Positions 29,415 through 37,032 of a stretch of DNA of 64,000 nucleotides are shown here, one piece after another. A model generated the notes under the pieces. It saw only the letters and a program-made list of their open reading frames with translations. It made no database searches and was not told the origin of the DNA. Every line of letters begins with the position of its first letter. Position 1 is the stretch's first letter. The stretch is from assembly GCA_036001465.1 (NCBI GenBank), contig DASYUH010000109.1, forward strand, positions 1-64,000. The letters are read 5' to 3'. The position numbers and the translations under genes were made by a program. Origin of the DNA: Candidatus Polarisedimenticolia bacterium (GTDB taxonomy: Bacteria > Acidobacteriota > Polarisedimenticolia > Gp22-AA2).

Positions 29415-30812
29415 TCAGTATTTGTGGGCGCCGTGAGCGCCGATGACCGGGATCCACTGGAAGAAGAGCTGGCTGTCGTCTCGTTCGCCGTCGAACCGCA
29501 GCGCCGCGTCGTCGTTGCGGCTCGTCCGCTTGTACTGCAGCCGGATCTCCTGGAACTCCGACGGCAGGAACCGGACGATCCCCGAGATCGCCCGCTCGCG
29601 CGCCCGGTCATCGTCGGGAAAGCCGGACCAGTCGTAGCGCGTCCCCACGCGCCAGCGCTTGGCGAACTGCCATTCGACATGGCTGTAACCTCCGGAGGCC
29701 TCGATCACCTGAGCGTCGAGGAAGGGGGTCGTGAGAGGGTCCATGAGGACGTCCAGGTGGCGGCGGCTCTCGAGCGCCTCCGTCTGCCACAGGAAGGATT
29801 TGTAGACGTTCATCCGGACCGGCTTCCATTTGTACGTCAGGTCGACGCCGTTGACCGCCGACTGGAGCTCGCCCCGCGGCCCGAGGCCGGCGCAGCCGCC
29901 GCCGCAGTCGTCGATCGCCTGAAGCAGCGCCTCGGACGCCCCGGCCCGGCCGCGCGCCGCCGTCAGGCCGAGCTCCAGCGTGCTGTTCGGTCCGGTGTTG
30001 AAGAACCACGCGAGGTGCTCGAGGAACGTCAGGTTGCGACGGTCGTTGTTGAAGGAGGTCCCTTCGAGTGCCGAGCCGACCTCGGTGAACAGGTCGATGT
30101 ACTGGTCCCACGGGTTCGGGATCAGGACGCTCAGGGAGAGCCCGTCGGTCGCGAGGCTCTCCTCTCCGAAGAAGTTGACCAGCGCGTTCGGCCGGTCGAC
30201 CGAGAAGAACGCGTGCGTGTGCAGGCCGTTCCATTTCCCGAAGGCGTTCTTGAAGCGGCCCCCCTTGAGCTGCAGCGGCCCCGGGAGGGCCAGCGTGCTG
30301 ATGAACCCCTCTTCGACCTCGGGGGTCTCGCCGGACGGGAAGGACAGGAAGAGGTCGACCCGCGTGAACGGATCGACGGCCGACTGGAGCGCGATCTCCG
30401 CCTCGCTCATGTCGAACCCGTTCGCGTCGCTCTCGCGCTTGAGTGACGTCGTCCCGGACGCGAGAAGAATGGCGCTCATCGCCGGGTTGAGCAGGCTCTG
30501 CACGCGCGTCGGCGCGTTGCCGCCGGCGCCGGGGAGGGCGGGGGTTGGCTGCGCCGGCGCGGGAGGCACCGGCTGCGCCTCTGCCGATGGCGCCAGGGCC
30601 GGCGGTACCGGGGCCGATGGCGCAGCAGCGGGCCCCTGATCCGGAAGGATCCCGGCCCGCAGCTGGTCGCGCAAGGTCTGGATCTGCCTCTTCAACTCAT
30701 CGATCTCACGCCTCAGCTCCGCCACGTCCTCGGCCGTGGGCGGGGCCGGCTCGGCATGAAGCGCCGGCCCGAGCAAGATCATCACCGCCAGAATGGACAC
30801 TCTGGATCTCAT
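29415..30812 (-). CDS. Outer-membrane beta-barrel porin with N-terminal coiled coil
   Basis: The product has 465 residues. A signal peptide (MRSRVSILAVMILLGPALHA) is followed by a heptad-like coiled coil (VAELRREIDELKRQIQTL), a long Pro/Ala linker (about residues 55-100), and then alternating barrel-type strands to the C-terminus, which ends in an aromatic residue. The order of coiled coil, linker and barrel resembles OprP/OprO-like and S-layer-tethered porins. It sits between a small secreted Cys protein and the metal-binding protein and probably carries the metal across the outer membrane. Specificity cannot be read from the sequence. Confidence 0.75.
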   Translation of the reverse strand: MRSRVSILAVMILLGPALHAEPAPPTAEDVAELRREIDELKRQIQTLRDQLRAGILPDQGPAAAPSAPVPPALAPSAEAQPVPPAPAQPTPALPGAGGNAPTRVQSLLNPAMSAILLASGTTSLKRESDANGFDMSEAEIALQSAVDPFTRVDLFLSFPSGETPEVEEGFISTLALPGPLQLKGGRFKNAFGKWNGLHTHAFFSVDRPNALVNFFGEESLATDGLSLSVLIPNPWDQYIDLFTEVGSALEGTSFNNDRRNLTFLEHLAWFFNTGPNSTLELGLTAARGRAGASEALLQAIDDCGGGCAGLGPRGELQSAVNGVDLTYKWKPVRMNVYKSFLWQTEALESRRHLDVLMDPLTTPFLDAQVIEASGGYSHVEWQFAKRWRVGTRYDWSGFPDDDRARERAISGIVRFLPSEFQEIRLQYKRTSRNDDAALRFDGERDDSQLFFQWIPVIGAHGAHKY

Positions 30813-30916
30813 GGATCCTCCGACAATTCAAGGTCACGGAACGCCCGTGCGGTCTGCCCATCCAGCCGGGGCCTGTGGTGCCGGATCAGGGAAGGGAAGA
30901 CCGCGCCGCCAGCGAA

Positions 30917-31204
30917 TCAGACACCTGGACTTCCCGGCGGGGCACGGAGCGGACGGAGATAGGGAGCGGAGCTTCGGAGCGATCCGGACGTTGACAGGAC
31001 GGCGATCCGGGAGGGCTCGATCACCGGGGACGTGAGGTCCCCGGACATCTGGGCCACCCCCGGGGAATTGAGGGCCTTGCAGGTGGAGCAGTCGCGCTGC
31101 GGCCCGCTGTGCGGGGCCGCGGCGTGCAGCATCGACAGGGCGAGGAGCGCCAGGAGGACTGCCGCGCACCACCGGGTCCAGCCGAGCCGCATCGTTGGCC
31201 GCAT
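30917..31204 (-). CDS. Small secreted protein with CxxC motif
   Basis: The product has 95 residues from the ATG at 31204 (the preceding codon, GTG 31207, is an alternative). A signal or anchor segment (CAAVLLALLALSMLHAAA) is followed by RDCSTCKALNSPG and a Ser/Pro-rich tail. AGGGAA lies 7-8 nt before the ATG. The arrangement of a secretion signal then a short segment with CxxC is seen in small proteins found with metal and copper transport genes, but I cannot assign a named family with confidence. It is the first gene behind the promoter at 31232-31260 and precedes the porin by 104 bp. A metal-binding role is inference. Confidence 0.55.
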   Translation of the reverse strand: MRPTMRLGWTRWCAAVLLALLALSMLHAAAPHSGPQRDCSTCKALNSPGVAQMSGDLTSPVIEPSRIAVLSTSGSLRSSAPYLRPLRAPPGSPGV

Positions 31205-31231
31205 CACGGTTCCCTATTCAGCGGGGTTGAA

Positions 31232-31260
31232 ATCGTACCCGACGCCGGGGCAGGTGTCAA
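31232..31260 (-). promoter_or_regulatory. Sigma-70-type promoter for the porin/znuA/permease operon
   Basis: The minus strand carries TTGACA (31255-31260), a 17-nt spacer and TACGAT (31232-31237), ending 28 nt before the ATG at 31204. This is a perfect -35 with a good -10 at ideal spacing. It lies after the stop of the FecE-like ATPase gene, so the metal-import genes can be transcribed separately. I do not see a clear Zur or Fur operator over it. Confidence 0.65.
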
Positions 31261-31300
31261 AGAGCCCGACGAGATCCTCACCCGCCTCCCGTCCACGGCC

Positions 31301-32116
31301 TCAGCCGAGCGGGGCGATCGGGACCACGTACGGCGCTCCCGTCGCGGCGTCGCGCTCGACCCGGGCGTCGGTCTCGTACACCTCGCGGATCCGCGCCGCG
31401 GTGAGGACCGAGGCCGGCGGGCCGTCCGCGGCCACCCGGCCCTTGTGCAAGAGGACCAGGCGCGAGCCGTGGCGCGCGGCCAGGTTGAGATCGTGGCTGG
31501 TCGCGACGACGGTCAGTCCCCGATCGCGATTCAGCCGGGTCAGGATGGCGTAGATCTGCAGGCGATGCTTCAGGTCGAGGAAGGCGGTCGGCTCGTCCAT
31601 CAGAACGATGCGCGGCTCCTGAGCCAGGGCGCGCGCGATCAGGGCCCTTTGCCTTTCTCCGCTGCTCAGCTCGTGGAGGTGCCGGTCCTCCTGGCCGGCG
31701 AGGTCCATCTCGGCAAGAGCGGCGCGGGCCGCGGCGAAGTCCTCCGGGCGCTCCATCCCGAAGCGCCCCAGGCGCGGGGCGCGCCCCATGAGCGCGATTT
31801 CGAGGACGCTGAAATTGAACAGGACGCGGGCCTCCTGGAAGACGACGGCGACCTGACGGGCGCGCTCGGAGGGGGCGATGGCCCTTATCGGCCGGCCGGC
31901 GAGCCGCACCTCGCCGCCGGCGGGCTCGACGACGCCCGCCAGAAGGTGCAGGAGCGTGGTCTTCCCCGAGCCATTCGGGCCGATCATCCCGAGGAATTCG
32001 CCCGGCGCCACGGCCAGCGACAGGTCCTCGAACAGCGCGGCCGCCGCGCCGTGATGGCGGAAGCGGACGCCGTGGACGGAGAGGATCGGGACGACCGTTC
32101 CCCGCGGGTCACTCAA
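31301..32116 (-). CDS. ABC transporter ATPase, FecE/BtuD/HmuV type
   Basis: The product has 271 residues. It contains Walker A GPNGSGKTT (about residues 46-54), the Q-loop VVFQEARVLF, the signature LSSGERQRALIARAL, Walker B RIVLMDEPTAFLDLK and the switch His in VATSHDLNLAARH. The LKHRLQIY stretch after Walker B is characteristic of ATPases that partner FecCD-type permeases for siderophores, haem or cobalamin. Its start overlaps the FecCD permease stop by 8 bp, so the two are coupled. No binding protein of the matching class is nearby. It might also energise the ABC-3 permease downstream, which lacks its own ATPase; this is speculative. Confidence 0.9.
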   Translation of the reverse strand: MSDPRGTVVPILSVHGVRFRHHGAAAALFEDLSLAVAPGEFLGMIGPNGSGKTTLLHLLAGVVEPAGGEVRLAGRPIRAIAPSERARQVAVVFQEARVLFNFSVLEIALMGRAPRLGRFGMERPEDFAAARAALAEMDLAGQEDRHLHELSSGERQRALIARALAQEPRIVLMDEPTAFLDLKHRLQIYAILTRLNRDRGLTVVATSHDLNLAARHGSRLVLLHKGRVAADGPPASVLTAARIREVYETDARVERDAATGAPYVVPIAPLG

Positions 32117-33125
32117 AGTAGCCCCCTCCGCCCTGGCGGCGATAGAGCCACAGGAAAAATGGCCCGCCGCACAGCGCCGTGATGACGCCGACCGGGATCT
32201 CGGTGGGGGCCATCACCGTGCGGGCCGCCGTGTCGGCCGCCATCAGGAAGATGGCGCCGGTCAGGGCGGAGGCCGGAACGAGCAGCCGGTGATCCGGCCC
32301 GAAGACCAGGCGGGCGGCGTGCGGCACCATCAGCCCGACGAAGCCGATCGGCCCGGCGACCGAGACGACCGCAGCGGTGACCAGCGACGCGAGGAGGACG
32401 GTCACGAGGCGCGTCCGCTCGACGGTCACGCCGAGCGACCGTGCGGCGTCCTCGCCGGCGGATAACAGGTTGAGATCGCGTCCGGTGAGCGACAGGCAGG
32501 CGATTCCCGCGACCATGAGGACCGACAGGCCGGCGATGAGTCCGTACCCCTCGATCGGGATGCTGCCGATCATCCACAGCCTGACCCCGTGCAGGCGGGT
32601 GAAATCGACCACCGTCTCGATGAGGAGAATGACCGCCAGGTAGACGGTGTTCATGATGACGCCAATCAAAAGCATCGGATAGGAGAGGAGCCGGCCTCCC
32701 GCGCTCGACAGAAGAAACAGGGACCCGACCGTGGCGGAGGCCCCGAGGAACGCCGCCGCCTCGCGCACCGGCAGGGCCGGCGCGAGCGCCTGCAGGCCGA
32801 CCGCGGTGGCCAGGAAGGCGCCGAGCGCCGCCCCCCCCGAGACCCCGAGGATGTACGGATCGGCGAGGGGATTGCGCAGGACCGCCTGGAACACGGCCCC
32901 CGAGGCGCCGAGCGCCGCGCCGGCGAGGGCCGCCATCAGGATGCGCGGCATCCGGATGCGCAGGATGGTCGCCGCCGCCGTGTCGATGTCGGGGGCCTGA
33001 CGGAAGAGCTCCAGCAGGGTGTGATGGCTGCTCCCGATGCTGGCGCAGACCGCCACGCAGACGGCGAAGCCGGCCGAGAGCAGGCCGATGGAGACCCAGA
33101 GACGCCGGGAAGTCAGCGGCGGCAT
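32109..33125 (-). CDS. FecCD-family ABC transporter permease
   Basis: The product has 338 residues, the usual length, with about ten membrane helices. FecCD/BtuC hallmarks are RMPRILMAALAGAALGASGAVFQAVLRNPLADPYILGVSGGAALGA in the first third (given here only as key blocks RMPR, GAALGASGAVFQ and NPLADP) and GPIGFVGLMVPHAARL with GPDHR near the end. Such permeases import ferric siderophores, haem or vitamin B12. It is followed directly by the ATPase. The upstream kinase gene stops 9 bp away on its other side, at 33135, and is read into this one, so all may share transcripts. Confidence 0.92.
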   Translation of the reverse strand: MPPLTSRRLWVSIGLLSAGFAVCVAVCASIGSSHHTLLELFRQAPDIDTAAATILRIRMPRILMAALAGAALGASGAVFQAVLRNPLADPYILGVSGGAALGAFLATAVGLQALAPALPVREAAAFLGASATVGSLFLLSSAGGRLLSYPMLLIGVIMNTVYLAVILLIETVVDFTRLHGVRLWMIGSIPIEGYGLIAGLSVLMVAGIACLSLTGRDLNLLSAGEDAARSLGVTVERTRLVTVLLASLVTAAVVSVAGPIGFVGLMVPHAARLVFGPDHRLLVPASALTGAIFLMAADTAARTVMAPTEIPVGVITALCGGPFFLWLYRRQGGGGYFE

Positions 33126-33134
33126 GGGGCCAGT

Positions 33135-34199
33135 TTAGCCTACCCGTTCGAACGACAGGACGTAGCGGTCGAGGGCCGGCATGAAGAGGTCGTAGCGCCG
33201 GCCGGCGAACAGCGTGCGCCTGATGAACCGGAGGGTGCGCGGCACGTAGTCGAGGTATTCGGGACGGCCGCGGACGGTGGCCATGTACCCGAAGGTGCCG
33301 AGGTCCTTGAGGTTCCGCTGCAGGGCCATCAGGTCGAAGTCGCGCCGGAACTCGTCGTCCGGTATGTCGAGTCTCATGCAGAGACGGTCGATCATCTCAT
33401 CGATGAGACGTTCCTCGAGATCGAGAGACGAATCGCGCAGGAGAGATGCCGCGTCGTAGGTGTACGGCCCCATCCGCGCGTCCTGAAAGTCGACGAGACC
33501 GAGACGGCCTCGCCGCACCAGGAGATTTCGCGACTGAAAGTCGCGGTGGCAGTAAACGCGCGGCAACTCGTCGCACCGAAGGGCCAGGTCGGAATAAAAG
33601 GCCCGCAGGACCGCCTCGTCCCCCTCCGGTGGGGCCAATTTCCTGAGCCCCTTGATGAAATGTCGGTGGAAGTGGTCGAGCTCGAACAGGAAGCGGTCGC
33701 AATCGAGGGCGGAGGAGGCGGCGAAGTCATCCGGACGGAGGGCTGCCTCCCCCTTCTTGTGAAAAAGAACAATCAGGTCGCATGCCTGCCTGTAGAGCGG
33801 CAAGGCCGGCCGCCAGCCACGCGCCCGCCCGACACCCGGCCCCGCGCCACTCTTGCGTCGCCCGCCCGGACGCTTGCCGAGCAGATGGGCTTGAAGGGTC
33901 GCGTCCCCGAGGTCCTCGACCAGGACGAGACCGGCTTCCGGATCGGACGCCAGGATGCGTGGGACAGGCGCCCCGATCGATTTCAGGACCCGGTGGTTGC
34001 TGAACAGGGGTGAGCCAGGGATGAGCGGTTCCGGATGAACCATCAGGACGGCCGTCTTTCGTCCGCGGGTGACGCGATAAAACCTTCTGGTCGAAGCGTC
34101 TCCGGCGATCTCCGCGATCCTGAAGCCGGATCCGACCGATCGCTCGAGGAGTGCCGTGACTGGGGGGGTGATCAGACTCCCCTTGGGGAGCCGGCTCAC
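33135..34199 (-). CDS. AmgK-like sugar kinase (aminoglycoside phosphotransferase fold)
   Basis: The product has 354 residues from a GTG that overlaps the TGA of the nucleotidyltransferase gene (GTGA), implying translational coupling. Kinase features are the Brenner motif CHRDFQSRNLLV with catalytic Asp and Asn, GLVDFQDARMGPYTYD with the metal-binding Asp, and an N-terminal GDASTRRFYRV that fits the AmgK glycine-rich region. Together with a MurU-like partner this matches the AmgK-MurU route, in which N-acetylmuramate and N-acetylglucosamine are phosphorylated at the anomeric carbon and converted to UDP-sugars. A basic linker KRPGGRRKSGAGPGVGRARG interrupts the N-lobe. Substrate assignment rests on family and pairing. 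Confidence 0.8.
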   Translation of the reverse strand: MSRLPKGSLITPPVTALLERSVGSGFRIAEIAGDASTRRFYRVTRGRKTAVLMVHPEPLIPGSPLFSNHRVLKSIGAPVPRILASDPEAGLVLVEDLGDATLQAHLLGKRPGGRRKSGAGPGVGRARGWRPALPLYRQACDLIVLFHKKGEAALRPDDFAASSALDCDRFLFELDHFHRHFIKGLRKLAPPEGDEAVLRAFYSDLALRCDELPRVYCHRDFQSRNLLVRRGRLGLVDFQDARMGPYTYDAASLLRDSSLDLEERLIDEMIDRLCMRLDIPDDEFRRDFDLMALQRNLKDLGTFGYMATVRGRPEYLDYVPRTLRFIRRTLFAGRRYDLFMPALDRYVLSFERVG

Positions 34200-35290
34200 A
34201 GATTGAGGGTCCAGCACTGGCCCAGGCGCTCGAGTTTCTGCCTGTTCTTGTGCCGGCCGTCGGCGCGCAGGAAGATCTTGCCCGTAAGGCTCACGCCGGG
34301 AGGGACGAAGACGCCGGAGGTGACGATGCACTCCGACAGGTTGGAGCCGTCTCCGATCCGGGCCCCGTCCCAGACGAGGGTCGAGCGCAGGGAGCATCCC
34401 TTGCCAAGTGTCGTCTGGCGGCCGAGGACGACCCCACCCTGGAGCGCGCACCGGGCGCCGATCGTCGATCCCCTGCCGATGAAGACCGGGGGCTCGAGCG
34501 CCAGGTCGGCCGGCACGGAGACGCGATCGAGGTAAATGCCGTCCAGCGCCCTGAGCGGCACGATGGAGGGGTCTCTCCCCGCCTTCAGGACGGCGAGGGC
34601 GCTCTCGAGGTACAGCCGCGGGTTCCCCAGCTCCTTCCAGAATCCCGTGTGGACGAATCCCCGGATCGCCTTGTCCGCGGCGAGGAGAGGGGGATAGACA
34701 TCCCGGTTGATGTCGCACTTCCCGGCCGGGATGGCGTCGAAGATGTCCGGCTCGAAGACATGAATGCCGGAAAAGAAATAGCGCCCCTCCCCGGGGGCCG
34801 CGGTACCGGGGGGCTTGCCGGCGATCCGGACGATCCGGTCCCGGTCGTCCATCTCGACGGCGCTGTATCCCGCCTTCGGATCGAATGGAGTCATGACCAT
34901 GGTCGCCAGGGCGCCGCATTCGCGGTGCTTCTTCAGGGCGGCGGTCAGGTCGCAGTCGCTGAGACTGTCGCTGTTGACCATGAAGAAGGTGCCCGACCCG
35001 CGCAGGAGCGGCTCGGCCTTCTTCAGGCCTCCGGCGGTGCCGAGAATGATCGGCTCTTCGGAGTAATGGACCCTGATCCCGAGCTTGCTGCCGTCACCGA
35101 CGATCCCCCTGATCGACTCGGGCTCGTAATGCAGGTTGATCACGGCCTCCTTCACCCCATGCCTGGCCAAGTGCTCGAGGGTGTGCGCGATGATCGGACG
35201 GTTGAGCAAGGGGAGGGAAGGCTTGGCGCGGTCCTCGGTCAGAGGCCACATCCTCTCGCCGAGCCCTGCAGCCAATACCATCGCTTTCAT
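34196..35290 (-). CDS. MurU-like sugar-1-phosphate nucleotidyltransferase with left-handed beta-helix tail
   Basis: The product has 364 residues. The N-terminal NTP-transferase domain shows AMVLAAGLGERMWPLT (nucleotide-binding loop), KPSLPLLNRP, ILGTAGGLKKA and VNSDSL with the metal-binding Asp. About residues 245-345 add hexapeptide-like repeats (PPVFIGRGSTIGARCALQGG, VVLGRQTTLGKGCSL), a left-handed beta-helix. Classical MurU is near 220 residues, so this resembles longer ManC/GlmU-like enzymes, and UTP, GTP or dTTP cannot be distinguished here. It lies directly before, and overlaps, the AmgK-like kinase. No Shine-Dalgarno sequence is visible before the ATG at 35290. Confidence 0.8.
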   Translation of the reverse strand: MKAMVLAAGLGERMWPLTEDRAKPSLPLLNRPIIAHTLEHLARHGVKEAVINLHYEPESIRGIVGDGSKLGIRVHYSEEPIILGTAGGLKKAEPLLRGSGTFFMVNSDSLSDCDLTAALKKHRECGALATMVMTPFDPKAGYSAVEMDDRDRIVRIAGKPPGTAAPGEGRYFFSGIHVFEPDIFDAIPAGKCDINRDVYPPLLAADKAIRGFVHTGFWKELGNPRLYLESALAVLKAGRDPSIVPLRALDGIYLDRVSVPADLALEPPVFIGRGSTIGARCALQGGVVLGRQTTLGKGCSLRSTLVWDGARIGDGSNLSECIVTSGVFVPPGVSLTGKIFLRADGRHKNRQKLERLGQCWTLNL

Positions 35291-35471
35291 TATGTGATTA
35301 AACCATAAGTCGGCGGCGCGACATCGGCTGAAGGCCGCGCCGGACAGGCCTGTGGAAAAAATGGACCGTGAGAATCGGGCTGATCAGGGGCGTTGTTTTC
35401 ATGTCGGTAAACCAAAAAATCCTTCGATCGGGATGGTCTATGGGGTCTGAACATATCTCTGATCGTCCTGA

Positions 35472-36029
35472 TCAAGGTGCATCGAAGAGCATGTCCTTCA
35501 AGGGAAGCCCGCGCAGCTTGAGGTGATCCTGGTACAGGGTCAGGTAGCTCTTGGCGATGTAATCGGTCGGCTTGTACCCTAGCCTGCCGGCGACCTCGTC
35601 GATCAGGGGCTTGGGCCCCTCGAGCTCGAGGTAGTTTCCGACCGGCGTCTCGTCCACCGTGATGATGAGATCCGAGTACTCGTACGCCGCGCGATATTTC
35701 TGATAGCGGAACAGGGGACGCATCCCGAGCTTCGCGAGAATGGCGACCATCGTCTCTCCCGAGGAGACCGTGACCTCCATCTCGTCCCTCACCTTCGCCC
35801 CCCCCTCGACACGCGGAGCTTCCTTGTAGGTGAGCAGCGACCCCCGGTCCTGGATCCGCACGCGCAGGAGCGTCTGGTTCATCTTCAGGGAGAAATCGGG
35901 GAAGTCGTAGAGCTGGTTGTCCTCGAACTCGCGGGGATGGACCAGGCGGGCGCCGATCTGCTGGAGACGGGCCGGCACCTTCTCCAGGTCCTCCACTTTC
36001 AGCTTGACCTCGACTTCGGTCTTCTTCAT
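35472..36029 (-). CDS. CYTH-domain protein (class IV adenylate cyclase / triphosphatase)
   Basis: The product has 185 residues, the whole length of a CYTH domain. The N-terminal EVEVKLK is the ExExK metal/triphosphate motif. Paired basic and acidic strands follow (LLRVRIQDRGSLLTYKEAP, DEMEVTV, FRYQKYRAAYEY, ITVDETPVGNYLELEG). Proteins of this compact type are annotated either as CyaB class IV adenylate cyclases or as thiamine-/inorganic triphosphatases, and the sequence alone does not settle which. It starts only 29 bp from a divergent small-protein gene. Confidence 0.85.
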   Translation of the reverse strand: MKKTEVEVKLKVEDLEKVPARLQQIGARLVHPREFEDNQLYDFPDFSLKMNQTLLRVRIQDRGSLLTYKEAPRVEGGAKVRDEMEVTVSSGETMVAILAKLGMRPLFRYQKYRAAYEYSDLIITVDETPVGNYLELEGPKPLIDEVAGRLGYKPTDYIAKSYLTLYQDHLKLRGLPLKDMLFDAP

Positions 36030-36043
36030 AAGCGCCGTTAACT

Positions 36044-36050
36044 TATCATA
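36044..36050. promoter_or_regulatory. Overlapping -10-like elements in the 29-bp divergent gap
   Basis: The gap between the divergent starts at 36029 and 36059 contains TATCATA. It reads TATCAT on the plus strand (36044-36049) and TATGAT on the minus strand (36045-36050), each 9-15 nt before a start codon. If real, both messages would have very short leaders. No -35 boxes are evident, so this is tentative. Confidence 0.25.
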
Positions 36051-36058
36051 GTGCCGTC

Positions 36059-36343
36059 ATGGGGAAGACGACGAAGGCGACCCTGGTGTTTCTCGTCCTG
36101 TTCATCGGGACGGTCGTCTACCTCAGCACCCGCATCGCCACCCTCGAATGCAAGGTCTGCGTCACCTACCGCGGCGAGACGATCTGCCGCACGGCCGCCT
36201 CGGGCACCGAGAAGGGGGCGATCGAGAGCGCCGTCACCAGCGCCTGCAACGGCCTCGCCTCCGGCATGACCGAGTCGATCCGGTGCGAGAACACCAAGCC
36301 GGACAGCGTCAGCTGCAAGGGAACCACCCACCGCGAACGATAG
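36059..36343 (+). CDS. Small membrane-anchored protein with four cysteines
   Basis: The product has 94 residues. One hydrophobic segment (ATLVFLVLFIGTVVYLS, about residues 7-23) should anchor it, leaving a soluble domain with ECKVCVTYRGETICRTA and CENTKPDSVSCKGTTH. The cysteines are spaced as in a compact disulphide-bonded or metal-binding domain. I do not recognise a named family. It is divergent from the CYTH gene and 185 bp upstream of the small LEER-motif peptide gene. Protein-like composition and position make it likely real. Confidence 0.6.
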   Translation: MGKTTKATLVFLVLFIGTVVYLSTRIATLECKVCVTYRGETICRTAASGTEKGAIESAVTSACNGLASGMTESIRCENTKPDSVSCKGTTHRER

Positions 36344-36528
36344 TCCCGGCTGAGCGACCGGTCCAGGCGACCCCATGAAGGTGCGGCGAATGCCTGGGTG
36401 TCCGTGCGGGCGTATGTCCCGGCGCAATTGAAGGAATTCCCCAATGGTTCCGAGGCGAATTGCGGCGCACACTTCCCGCGGTACCTGATCAGGTCACTGT
36501 GGACGATTCAACCTGGAGGATCCAGATC

Positions 36529-36711
36529 ATGGAAGATCTCAGGCTCGACATCGAGCAGCTGGAAGAGCGAATCGCCCCTGACATGGCACCCGGGCTTCTC
36601 GGTTACGAAGGCCAGCCCGGAAACCAGGGCGACGGTGGGTCGAACGGCAATCCGTCGGGCAGCGCGAACCCCGAAGTGCCCGCCGGCGCCACCCCCCAGC
36701 CCAATCCGTAA
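36529..36711 (+). CDS. 60-residue peptide with LEERIAP motif and Gly/Pro/Asn-rich tail
   Basis: From the ATG at 36529, with GGAGGA at 36515-36520 and 8-nt spacing, the product begins MEDLRLDIEQLEERIAPDM and continues into a low-complexity tail rich in Gly, Asn and Pro (GNQGDGGSNGNPSGSANP, then PAGATPQPNP). The leading helix ending in LEERIAP recalls the short LEPR/LEER N-terminal motif seen on some exported proteins of environmental bacteria, but here almost nothing follows it. The frame is open upstream to 36460, but the good ribosome-binding site favours 36529. Function is unknown; a small exported peptide or a modified-peptide precursor are possibilities. Confidence 0.5.
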   Translation: MEDLRLDIEQLEERIAPDMAPGLLGYEGQPGNQGDGGSNGNPSGSANPEVPAGATPQPNP

Positions 36712-37032
36712 TCCCGGGCCGGGCCCAGTCGCGTAAAAACCGCGGGGGGGCGCGCCGTCACGCCGCCTTGGACGCGCGCCCTCCCGCGGGGACTTCGAAT
36801 TCACCATGAGCGATGCTCACGCACGGCTGCGAAGAGATCTCGTATGGAGCAGGCAGCGATGCATCCTCCGCCTGCTCGAGACCACCGACGACCCGTAGGA
36901 AATCCGCGAGCACGTGGAAGGGAACCCTCGCGCCGCCGTTTCTCCCGAGATAGTGAGGCGTTTCATCGAGAAGGCCCGGTGGCTGGGCGGCCGGGCTAGG
37001 CGCCGCCAGGACTGGGTGTGGATCGGCCGAGG
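36712..37032. other. Intergenic stretch without a supported gene
   Basis: This 321-bp stretch separates the LEER-motif peptide from the convergently transcribed diguanylate cyclase. I see no start codon with a ribosome-binding site, no tRNA fold and no clear terminator. A compact GGGCC-G-GGCCC palindrome near 36716-36729 has too small a loop, though a short A-run follows it. Confidence 0.5.

Noticed and set aside
34200-34919. N-terminal extension of the AmgK-like kinase to about 594 residues
   Set aside because: The extra part lies inside the nucleotidyltransferase gene in another frame; the GTGA overlap at 34196-34199 gives the natural start.
35291-35471. Possible 61-residue minus-strand gene between the CYTH and nucleotidyltransferase genes
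   Set aside because: It has no ribosome-binding site or recognisable motif and overlaps the ends of both neighbours; the gap is better seen as a leader region.
36712-36735. GGGCC-G-GGCCC palindrome as a terminator
   Set aside because: The central loop is a single base and the A-run is on the wrong side for the convergent gene; it is not a credible intrinsic terminator.
36758-37032. Minus-strand open frame ending in HYLGRNGGARVPFHVLADFLRVV
   Set aside because: It looks somewhat protein-like but has no start codon with a ribosome-binding site in the free interval and otherwise continues as a shadow of the cyclase gene.
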